Below, piece by piece: positions 1-4,997 of a DNA stretch of 5,140 bases. Both the position numbers and the translations under genes were made by a program. Every line of letters begins with the position of its first letter. Position 1 is the first letter of the stretch. The notes under the pieces are model-generated. The model worked only from the letters and a program-made list of their open reading frames with translations. It did not search any database and had not been told where the DNA came from. The DNA is from Oscillospiraceae bacterium (GTDB lineage Bacteria; Bacillota; Clostridia; Oscillospirales; Oscillospiraceae), in the NCBI GenBank assembly GCA_029065305.1, contig JAIEIQ010000276.1:1-5140 (forward strand). Direction: 5' to 3'.

Positions 1-824
1 TAGTTAATGTGGCTGATGTTGCCCATGGCGGGCATCATGGCCCCGGCGAAGAAGTGGGCGCTGGTGGCGCTGCGGCGGTAGCGCTCGTTGCGCTCCTGGA
101 AGCCGGCCTTGGCCTGGGCCTCGTGGTTGAAGACCTTGATGACCTTCTGGCCCTCGATCATCTCCTCGATATAGCCGTTGACCTCCCCCAGGTCCCGCTG
201 CTGAGCCATGAAGCAGCGCCGGGAGCGCCGGCCCACGGTCATGACCACCAGGAGCATGAGCCCCAGGGAGAACACCGTCACCAGAAACAGCGGCGGGCTG
301 AGGTAGAGCATCATAGCCACCACCGCCGTGAAGGTCAGCACCCCGGAGACCAGGGAGATCAGGCCGTTTTGCAGGATCTCATTGAGGGTGTCGATGTCGT
401 TGGTGTAGCGGCTCATGAGCTCCCCGTGGGTGTGGGCGTCGAAGTAGCGCAGGGGCAGGCGCTGCATGTGGCTGAACAGATCCCGCCGGATGGCGTGGGT
501 GGCCGTCTGGGCGATGTGGACCATGATGCGGGAGTAGGCGTAGCTCAGACCGGCGGCGCAGACATAGACGCAGGCCATCAGCGCCAGGGTTTTCGCCAGC
601 CGGGGGTAGTCCCCGGGGACGATGCACTCGTTGATGAGGGGCTTGAGCAGGTAGGAGCCGCCCACGGTGCAGAGGGTGTTGAGCACCAGGCACACCGCCA
701 CCACCGCCAGCAGCCACCTGGATCTGCCCAGGTAGCCCAGCAGCCTGCCGATGGTCCGGCCCGTGTTCTTCGGCTTCTGGAAGCCGCCCCGGGGTCCGCC
801 GGGGCCGTGTCCGGGTCTAGGCAT
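1..824 (-). CDS. ABC exporter subunit B, transmembrane part (3' end outside window)
   Basis: Open without a stop from the ATG at 824 to the window edge (274 codons), so only the membrane domain is present; the nucleotide-binding domain lies to the left. The N-terminus is Gly/Pro-rich (residues 1-15) and then basic, followed by hydrophobic helices around 36-56, 80-97, 155-175 and 178-197. The stretch LRYFDAHTHGELMSRYTND (125-143) and the loop GYIEEMIEGQKVIKVFNHE (217-235) are typical of the intracellular coupling regions of type IV ABC exporters. The start overlaps the end of the upstream exporter gene by 8 bases, and a GGAGGGGG ribosome binding site lies at 834-841. By family knowledge this is the second half of a heterodimeric exporter and should carry the intact catalytic Glu and H-loop His that its partner lacks; that part cannot be seen here. 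The substrate cannot be read from sequence. Confidence 0.93.
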   Translation of the reverse strand, partial: MPRPGHGPGGPRGGFQKPKNTGRTIGRLLGYLGRSRWLLAVVAVCLVLNTLCTVGGSYLLKPLINECIVPGDYPRLAKTLALMACVYVCAAGLSYAYSRIMVHIAQTATHAIRRDLFSHMQRLPLRYFDAHTHGELMSRYTNDIDTLNEILQNGLISLVSGVLTFTAVVAMMLYLSPPLFLVTVFSLGLMLLVVMTVGRRSRRCFMAQQRDLGEVNGYIEEMIEGQKVIKVFNHEAQAKAGFQERNERYRRSATSAHFFAGAMMPAMGNISHIN

Positions 825-2553
825 GGATATCCGCCCCCTCCTGCTGCGACAGGTACACGTCGCGATAGATTTCGTTGGTTTTCATCAGCTCGCTGTGGGT
901 TCCGGTTCCGGCGATTTTTCCGTCGTCCATGACCACAATGAGATCCGCGTCCATGACGGAGACAATCCGCTGGGCGATGATGAGCTTGGTGGTGTCCGGC
1001 AGCTGGGACCGGAAGGCCCGCCGGATGCTGGCGTCGGTGGCGGTGTCCACGGCGCTGGTGCTGTCGTCGAGGATCAGCACCTTGGGCTTTTTCAGAATCG
1101 CCCGGGCGATGCACAGCCGCTGCTTCTGCCCGCCGGAGACGTTGACGCCCCCCTGGCCCAGATCCGCGTCCAGCCCGCCGGGCATCCGCCGGATGAACTC
1201 CGAGGCGCAGGCGGCGTCGCAGGCGGCCCAGATCTCCTCGTCGGAGGCGTTTTCATCGCCCCAGAGCAGATTCTCCCGGACGGTGCCGGAGAACAGGGTG
1301 TTCTTTTGCAGCACCATGCTCACCGCGTCCCGCAGGTGCTCCAGGGTGTAGTCCCCGACCGGCCTGCCCCCCACCCGGACGGTGCCCTCCTGGGCCTCGT
1401 AGAGCCGGGGAATGAGCTGGACCAGGGTGGACTTGGCGGAGCCGGTGCCGCCGATGATGCCTACAGTCATGCCGCTTTTGATGTGCAGGTCGATGTCCTG
1501 GAGGTTCCACTTCTCGGAATTTTCGCTGTATTTGAAGGACACATGGTCGAAGTCGATGGCGCCGTCGGCGGCCCGGAGCTTCCCGCCGGCGCCGTTATCG
1601 GTGATGTCGGGCGTCTCGTCGAGGACCTCCGTCACCCGCTTGGCGCAGGCCACGGCCCGGGTGAGCATCATCATGATCATGGATACCATCATCAGGCTCA
1701 TGAGCACCTGGGTGATATAGGTGAAAAAGGTGCTCAGCAGGGCCACCTCCAGCTCCCCGGCCTGGACCAGGGGCGCGCCGTACCACATGACGGCGATAAT
1801 GGCCCCGTAGGTGATGAGCATCATCATGGGCATGTTCATCACCACGAAGCCGAAGGCCCGCTCGGCGGTGGCCTTGAGGGCGTCGTTGCGGATCCGGAAC
1901 TTCTCCTCCTCGTGGCCCTCCCGGACGAAGGACTTCACTACGCAGATAGCGGACAGGTTCTCCTGCACCACCAGGTTCAGTCCGTCGGTGCGCTCCTGGA
2001 ACTGGGTGAACATGGGGCTGACGTTCTTGACGATGAGCACGATCAGCACCAGCAGCAGGGGAAGCACCACCAGGAAGATCCGGCTGAGCTTCAGGCTGAT
2101 GGAGATCGCCAGCACCAGGGCGGAGACGAGCATCACCGGGGCCCGGACCAGCAGGCGCATCCCCATCATCAGGGACATTTGCAGCATATTGCAGTCGTTG
2201 GTCAGCCGGGTGACCAGGGAGGCGGTGGAGAACTTCTCGATATTGCGGAAGGAGAAGGTCTGGATGTGGTCATACTGGGCCCTGCGCAGATTCGCGCCGA
2301 AGCCCTGCCCCGCCCGGGAGGAGAAGAAGGCGGAGCAGACGCCCAGGGCCATGGACACCAGGGCCATAGCCACCATCAGCACCCCCTTGGAAAGAATATA
2401 GCTTGTATCACCGGCGGGAATGCCGGTGTCCACAATGTCGGCCATCACCAGGGGGAGCAGCAGCTCGAAAACGGCCTCGCTGGCGGAGCAGAGCACCCCC
2501 AGCGCGATCCATTTCCGGTATCCCCGGGTGCAGGGCCAGAGTTTTTTGATCAT
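817..2553 (-). CDS. ABC exporter subunit A with degenerate ATPase site
   Basis: A full-length half-transporter of 578 residues, the usual size for a fused membrane plus ATPase subunit. Six hydrophobic segments lie near 15-41, 52-77, 135-152, 159-175, 233-260 and 269-297. The ATPase domain follows: A-loop Tyr342, Walker A GGTGSAKST (368-376, Ala in place of the last Gly before Lys374), Q-loop Gln416, signature VSGGQ (472-476) and Walker B LILD (493-496). The residue after Walker B is Asp497 rather than Glu, and the H-loop His is Gln528 (IIAQR). This combination marks the non-catalytic half of heterodimeric exporters such as TM287/288 and BmrCD, in family knowledge. The gene overlaps marR by ATGA and is followed at once by its partner. 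Export of a drug, peptide or lipid is plausible; the substrate is unknown. Confidence 0.95.
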   Translation of the reverse strand: MIKKLWPCTRGYRKWIALGVLCSASEAVFELLLPLVMADIVDTGIPAGDTSYILSKGVLMVAMALVSMALGVCSAFFSSRAGQGFGANLRRAQYDHIQTFSFRNIEKFSTASLVTRLTNDCNMLQMSLMMGMRLLVRAPVMLVSALVLAISISLKLSRIFLVVLPLLLVLIVLIVKNVSPMFTQFQERTDGLNLVVQENLSAICVVKSFVREGHEEEKFRIRNDALKATAERAFGFVVMNMPMMMLITYGAIIAVMWYGAPLVQAGELEVALLSTFFTYITQVLMSLMMVSMIMMMLTRAVACAKRVTEVLDETPDITDNGAGGKLRAADGAIDFDHVSFKYSENSEKWNLQDIDLHIKSGMTVGIIGGTGSAKSTLVQLIPRLYEAQEGTVRVGGRPVGDYTLEHLRDAVSMVLQKNTLFSGTVRENLLWGDENASDEEIWAACDAACASEFIRRMPGGLDADLGQGGVNVSGGQKQRLCIARAILKKPKVLILDDSTSAVDTATDASIRRAFRSQLPDTTKLIIAQRIVSVMDADLIVVMDDGKIAGTGTHSELMKTNEIYRDVYLSQQEGADIHA

Positions 2554-3002
2554 GCGCGGTTTACCTCGTTTTCTAAGTTTGCTATGATCCGCAGGAGAAG
2601 CTTTCTCAGCTGGGCCTCCTCCTCCCGCGTCAGGTCGGACAGAAAGACCCGGTTCACCTCCTCCAGAGCGGACCGGAAGGTCTCCACCATGGCCCGCCCC
2701 TCCTCCGTCAGGCTCACCAGACGGCAGCGGCCGTCGGCGGGGCTGGCGCGGCGCAGAATATAGCCCTTCTCCTCCAGCCGGCCCAGAATGCCGTTGACGG
2801 TGGGGGCCTTCAGGCGCATGGCCTGCTCCAGCTCCCGCTGGTTGATCTCCCGGCCCGCGCGGGAGAGTGCCTGGAGGGCCTGGGTCTGTACGGGGGTGAT
2901 ATTGTACCCCAGCTGGCGAAGGCGCAGGTCCATGTACTGCTTCCCCAGATGGGTGCAGCAGCCGGCCAGCATCCCCAGATTGTCCGCCTCAGGTCCGAAC
3001 AA
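2550..3002 (-). CDS. MarR-family transcriptional regulator
   Basis: 150 residues, the normal MarR size. A winged helix-turn-helix spans about 35-105: a recognition region around INQRELEQAMRLKAPTVNG (53-71) and a wing with the family pattern D90-x-R92 ... L98-T99. The long C-terminal helix (about 104-147) would form the dimer interface. The start codon is TTG: it sits 7 bases after GGAGG (3010-3014), while the next in-frame Met (residue 11) has no such site. It is the first gene of an operon with two exporter subunits, which suggests it represses them and itself; a dyad over its own start site supports this. Cys15, Cys16 and Cys93 are present, so redox sensing is possible but not shown. The effector ligand is unknown. 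Confidence 0.93.
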   Translation of the reverse strand: MFGPEADNLGMLAGCCTHLGKQYMDLRLRQLGYNITPVQTQALQALSRAGREINQRELEQAMRLKAPTVNGILGRLEEKGYILRRASPADGRCRLVSLTEEGRAMVETFRSALEEVNRVFLSDLTREEEAQLRKLLLRIIANLENEVNRA

Positions 3003-3029
3003 GCTTCCGCCTCCTCTCCTTAGAAATAT

Positions 3030-3041
3030 TTAGCGTGCTAA
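3030..3041. promoter_or_regulatory. Probable MarR operator
   Basis: TTAGCGTGCTAA is a perfect 5-bp inverted repeat with a 2-bp centre. It touches the -10 box and covers the predicted start site of the marR operon, which suits direct autorepression. Dyads of this form are common in front of marR plus exporter operons, as I recall. Binding is inferred. Confidence 0.7.
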
Positions 3042-3069
3042 CTATACACCATACTCTTCCAGCAGTCAA
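3041..3069 (-). promoter_or_regulatory. Sigma-A promoter of the marR-ABC operon
   Basis: On the minus strand TTGACT (-35, plus positions 3064-3069), a 17-bp spacer and TATAGT (-10, plus positions 3041-3046). The predicted start is near 3034, giving a leader of about 30 bases before the TTG start with its GGAGG site. Confidence 0.8.
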
Positions 3070-3132
3070 GGGGGAAGTATGGCCGGATTTTGAACCATTT
3101 TTGAACTTTCCGTAAACGATGCCAAAACCCCG

Positions 3133-3161
3133 TTGACTTCTGGAGGGATGTGGGATATGAT
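3133..3161 (+). promoter_or_regulatory. Orphan sigma-A promoter reading toward the 3' end of the SleL-like gene
   Basis: TTGACT (3133-3138), exactly 17 bp, then TATGAT (3156-3161). The match is as good as that of the marR promoter, but no plus-strand gene follows. A transcript starting near 3168 would contain a 23-base pure pyrimidine run (3181-3203), then the large 3214-3247 hairpin, and would then run antisense into the end of the SleL-like gene, because the hairpin lacks a T-tract in this direction. It could be a small RNA, an antisense RNA or a chance match. Confidence 0.45.
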
Positions 3162-3209
3162 GTCGCTGTCAGAAATGATATCTCTCTTTTTCTCCCTCTC
3201 TCTATTTTC

Positions 3210-3247
3210 AAAAGGAATCCCCCGGCGCTTGCGCGCCGGGGGATTCC
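3210..3247 (-). terminator. Intrinsic terminator of the SleL-like gene
   Basis: GGAATCCCCCGGCGC (3214-3228) pairs perfectly with 3233-3247 around a TTGC loop, a 15-bp GC-rich stem starting 23 bases after the stop codon. On the minus strand it is followed by TTTT and then GAAAATAG. The T-tract is short but the stem is very strong. Confidence 0.8.
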
Positions 3248-3270
3248 CGCTGTTTGGCAAAACGCTCCGC

Positions 3271-4554
3271 CTACCGCTCCCGGCGGATGTCGTAGATGGC
3301 GTTGAGCAGCGTCCAGCCCTGGGGGTAGGGGCGCATCAGATTCCAGTAGCCCGCGCCGCAGAGACCGTACTCCTTGATCAGCCGGAGCTTGGCGGCCATG
3401 CTGCGGGCGTCCTCAAACCAGACCTCATGGGCGGTCCCGTCCGGGGCGGTGTACTGGAAGTAGGGGCTCTGGGCCGTCTCGTCGTACTGGATCTCCGCCC
3501 GGTGGGCCACCGCCAGCTCCACCGCCTCCTGGTTGGAGATGGACCGGGCCCGGGTTTTGCCCTTCTCGTAGGGCAGCGGCCAGTCGTAGCCGTAGTTGGG
3601 GATGCCCAGGTACAGCTTCCGGGCGGGGATCTCCGTCAGGGCGTACTCCACGACCTTCCGCACGTTGGGGATTGGCGCTACCGCCATGGGCTCGCTGTAG
3701 GCGTAGCCCCACTCGTAGGTCATCAGCAGCAGGTAGTCCGCCGCCGCGCCTAACGCGGCGTAGTCGTGGGCCTCGTAGAGAAGCCCCGGCTGGGCGGCGT
3801 AGGTCTTGGGGGCCAGGGCCACCACCACCGGCAGGCCCAGCGGCGCCAGACGGTCCCGCAGGGCCTGGATGAAGGCGGTGTAGTCCTCCCGCTGGGCCGG
3901 AGGGATGTACTCGAAGTCCACGTCCAGACCGCGGTAGCCCTTGGCCTGGATGGTGGAGAGGATCTGCTCGATCAGCGCCGCCTGGAGCTCCGGACGGGTG
4001 AGGACCCATACCGCCCGCTCGCTGGAGAAATTGTCGTCCTCCGTCAGGGACGACAGGTGCATCATAGGGGCCGCGCCCAGCCGCCCCGCCTCCTCCAGGA
4101 GCATCCCGTCCTCCAGGGGCAGCAGGCTCCCCTGGGCGTCGATGCCGTAGGTGAAGGGGGTGAGGTAGCTCATGTAGGGCAGGGTGGACGACAGCTCCCG
4201 GCGGGAGATGAAGGGATAGGCGTAGCCGTTGGTGTCAATCTCCCCCTCCGGGGAATCGGCCCAGGCGATGACCAGAACCTGGCCCTCCCGGAGGCCCGGC
4301 AGGCCGTGGAGAAAATAGTTGTTCCGGTAGAGCTGGCGGAGGGTGAGGTTGTAGAGCCGGGCAATGCCAAAGAGGTTCTGACCCGGCTGGACGATGTGCA
4401 GGGTCTGGGGGTGCTGGATGACCAGCGTCTGCCCGACCGCCAGGGCTCCGCCGGGAGGCACGCCGTTGACCTCCCGGAGAATTGTCTCGTCCACGCTGTA
4501 GGACTGGGCGATGGTATAAAGCGTCTCCCCCGCACGCACCACATGGATTTCCAT
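3271..4554 (-). CDS. LysM-LysM-GH18 protein, SleL/YaaH-like spore cortex-lytic glucosaminidase
   Basis: 427 residues, the length and layout of the SleL/YaaH family. Two LysM modules come first (about 2-47, with VRAGETLYTIAQ; about 51-97, with VQPGQNLFGIARLY), which bind the glycan backbone of peptidoglycan. A GH18 barrel follows (about 108-420): LDVDFE (210-215) with the presumed catalytic acid Glu215, MTYEWGY (278-284), LGIPNYGYDW (316-325), VWFEDARS (378-385) and AGYWNL (401-406). Known family members are N-acetylglucosaminidases that cut cortex fragments during germination. There is no signal peptide, which fits delivery from the mother cell to the spore coat/cortex. The ATG at 4554 follows GGAGG (4561-4565) by 6 bases. 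The first Asp of the GH18 motif DxxDxDxE is Arg208 here. The gene stands alone with its own terminator. A vegetative wall hydrolase remains possible. Confidence 0.92.
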   Translation of the reverse strand: MEIHVVRAGETLYTIAQSYSVDETILREVNGVPPGGALAVGQTLVIQHPQTLHIVQPGQNLFGIARLYNLTLRQLYRNNYFLHGLPGLREGQVLVIAWADSPEGEIDTNGYAYPFISRRELSSTLPYMSYLTPFTYGIDAQGSLLPLEDGMLLEEAGRLGAAPMMHLSSLTEDDNFSSERAVWVLTRPELQAALIEQILSTIQAKGYRGLDVDFEYIPPAQREDYTAFIQALRDRLAPLGLPVVVALAPKTYAAQPGLLYEAHDYAALGAAADYLLLMTYEWGYAYSEPMAVAPIPNVRKVVEYALTEIPARKLYLGIPNYGYDWPLPYEKGKTRARSISNQEAVELAVAHRAEIQYDETAQSPYFQYTAPDGTAHEVWFEDARSMAAKLRLIKEYGLCGAGYWNLMRPYPQGWTLLNAIYDIRRER

Positions 4555-4582
4555 AGCTTACCTCCGTTGGCTGTTTGGTGTA

Positions 4583-4611
4583 AGTCTATGTGAAAAAAGC
4601 GAAAAAAATGC
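4583..4611 (-). promoter_or_regulatory. Possible sigma-E-type promoter of the SleL-like gene
   Basis: On the minus strand GCATTTT (plus 4605-4611), 14 bp, CATAGACT (plus 4583-4590). Against the Bacillus sigma-E consensus as I know it (kmATATT, then CATACAnT) each box has one mismatch. The predicted start near 4576 gives a leader of about 20 bases with the GGAGG site. Sigma-E control would fit a mother-cell gene. No good sigma-A promoter is seen in this gap on this strand. Confidence 0.4.
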
Positions 4612-4628
4612 CGCGCCTGAGGGCGCGG
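4602..4628 (-). terminator. Intrinsic terminator of the antisense RNA
   Basis: CCGCGCC (4611-4617) and GGCGCGG (4622-4628) form a 7-bp GC stem with a 4-base loop. On the minus strand it is followed by CA and seven T. No minus-strand gene lies between it and 5034, so its most likely customer is the antisense RNA that starts near 4910. It also shields the SleL-like gene from read-through. Confidence 0.75.
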
Positions 4629-4631
4629 AGT

Positions 4632-4660
4632 TTGACAAAAGGAGCGGCGTATAGTAGAAT
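4632..4660 (+). promoter_or_regulatory. Sigma-A promoter of the small toxin-like gene
   Basis: TTGACA (4632-4637), a 17-bp spacer and TAGAAT (4655-4660), one mismatch from full consensus. The predicted start is near 4667, giving a leader of about 69 bases. The -35 box begins only 3 bases after the stem of the opposite-strand terminator. Confidence 0.85.
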
Positions 4661-4708
4661 ATCTGTACCCCCAGGCAAAGGGGACGCCGCCGTGAAAGGG
4701 TGGTCAGC

Positions 4709-4729
4709 CACTCCTTGAAGAAAGGAGTG
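4709..4729 (+). promoter_or_regulatory. Leader hairpin burying the ribosome binding site
   Basis: CACTCCTT (4709-4716) pairs perfectly with AAGGAGTG (4722-4729) around the loop GAAGA. The 3' arm holds the Shine-Dalgarno sequence AAAGGAG, 8 bases before the ATG at 4736. Translation should therefore need the hairpin to open, a common brake in type I toxin mRNAs. The leader resembles, from memory, those of small holin-like toxin genes in Clostridia. Confidence 0.8.
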
Positions 4730-4735
4730 ATGCCA

Positions 4736-4831
4736 ATGGACAAGAAGTTTAAGCGGCAGGTCCTTCGGACCCTGCTGTGCGCAGCGGCCGTTCTTTGGCT
4801 GCTCGTTTACTTAGCTCCAACAGCGTGTTGA
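4736..4831 (+). CDS. Small hydrophobic peptide, candidate type I toxin (31 aa)
   Basis: A 31-codon ORF starting at ATG 4736, 8 bases after a strong AAAGGAG site. The protein begins with a basic stretch MDKKFKRQVLR (1-11), continues as one hydrophobic helix TLLCAAAVLWLLVYLA (12-27) and ends PTAC. A short basic plus single-membrane-helix peptide, with its own strong promoter, buried ribosome binding site, own terminator and overlapping antisense promoter, is the pattern of membrane-acting type I toxins (Fst, TxpA, BsrG and holin-like types). I do not recognise the exact family. An in-frame ATG at 4730 and a GTG at 4727 lie too close to the ribosome site to be preferred. It is not a leader peptide of a downstream gene, because a terminator follows. 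Confidence 0.7.
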   Translation: MDKKFKRQVLRTLLCAAAVLWLLVYLAPTAC

Positions 4832-4858
4832 CCGCCCGGAGGCTACCCGAGCGGTCAA
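4828..4858. other. Stem-loop over the toxin stop codon
   Basis: TTGACCGC (4828-4835) pairs with GCGGTCAA (4851-4858); after one mismatch the stem continues with CGG/CCG, leaving the loop AGGCTAC. It includes the TGA stop at 4829-4831. No T-tract follows on either strand, so it looks like an RNA structure or contact site rather than a terminator. Confidence 0.65.
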
Positions 4859-4888
4859 TGCGTAAAACATTTTAGACTGTAAGGGCTG

Positions 4889-4904
4889 ACCGCCCAACGG
4901 CGGT
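4889..4904. other. Stem-loop at the 5' end of the antisense RNA
   Basis: ACCGCC and GGCGGT form a perfect 6-bp stem with a 4-base loop (CAAC on plus, GTTG on minus). In the antisense RNA it starts about 6 bases from the 5' end and may serve as its protective or first-contact loop. In the sense RNA it competes with the long-range pairing to the leader. Confidence 0.6.
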
Positions 4905-4916
4905 GTCCCTGGGATT

Positions 4917-4945
4917 ATCTTAGCACGGAGGGCTTGACTTGTCAA
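4917..4945 (-). promoter_or_regulatory. Sigma-A promoter of the antisense RNA
   Basis: On the minus strand TTGACA (plus 4940-4945), a 17-bp spacer and TAAGAT (plus 4917-4922). Predicted start near 4910. The -35 box lies wholly inside the stem-loop of the toxin-gene terminator. Nothing on this strand but the toxin locus lies downstream before the 4602-4628 terminator. Confidence 0.8.
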
Positions 4946-4960
4946 GCCCTCCAATTTTTT
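4927..4960 (+). terminator. Intrinsic terminator of the toxin-like gene
   Basis: GGAGGGCTTGAC (4927-4938) and GTCAAGCCCTCC (4941-4952) form a perfect 12-bp stem around TT, followed by AA and six T (4955-4960). The predicted sense transcript is about 290 nt (4667-4960). Confidence 0.9.
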
Positions 4961-4997
4961 GCGTTCCGCCGTTGCACCGGGACGTGCAGCTTCTCCC

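Larger units (their letters stand above)
4681..4909. repeat. Extended inverted repeat flanking the small ORF
   Basis: The left arm has GGGACGCCGCCGT (4681-4693) and GGGTGGTCAGCC (4698-4709). The right arm has GGCTGACCGCCC (4884-4895) and ACGGCGGTGTCCC (4897-4909). The arms are complementary over 25 positions with two differences, both of which allow G-U pairs in the plus-strand RNA, and unpaired spacers of 4 and 1 bases. The sense leader and the 5' end of the antisense RNA therefore have almost the same sequence, and the full-length sense RNA could fold end to end. Confidence 0.85.
4602..4910 (-). ncRNA. Candidate antisense antitoxin RNA (about 300 nt)
   Basis: Bounded by a near-consensus sigma-A promoter (4917-4945) and an intrinsic terminator (4602-4628) on the minus strand. 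It would be complementary to the toxin ORF, its leader and most of its 3' untranslated region. Two stems near its 5' end are visible: ACCGCC/GGCGGT with loop GTTG (4889-4904) and TTGACCGC/GCGGTCAA (4828-4858, over the toxin stop codon). By analogy with type I systems it would block translation or trigger decay of the toxin mRNA. The 3' end could lie earlier through processing. Existence is inferred from signals only. Confidence 0.55.

Noticed and set aside
9..932. Long plus-strand ORF of 307 codons
   Set aside because: Rich in His, Gly, Asp and Gln with no domain logic; it is the antisense shadow of the GC-rich ABC exporter genes on the minus strand.
751..2763. Plus-strand ORF of 670 codons
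   Set aside because: Covers the whole well-supported ABC exporter gene in antisense and has the low-complexity His/Gly/Asp/Gln make-up of a GC-rich shadow frame.
3066..3260. Minus-strand ORF of 64 codons in the marR to SleL-like gap
   Set aside because: It starts downstream of the SleL-like stop inside the terminator hairpin and runs into the marR -35 box; composition looks random and no ribosome site is present.
3133..3753. Plus-strand ORF of 206 codons opposite the SleL-like gene
   Set aside because: Its start lies within the orphan promoter region without a proper leader, and it is antisense to a clear GH18 domain.
3766..4593. Plus-strand ORF of 275 codons opposite the SleL-like gene
   Set aside because: Shadow frame of the LysM and GH18 coding sequence, with no ribosome binding site or recognisable motif.
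4558..4743. Minus-strand ORF of 61 codons antisense to the toxin leader
   Set aside because: Its span covers a terminator, two promoters and the toxin leader hairpin, which explain the sequence better.
4736..4960. Small ORF as an attenuator leader peptide
   Set aside because: No run of a single amino acid codon and no biosynthetic gene follows; a strong terminator and a second terminator separate it from the next ORF.
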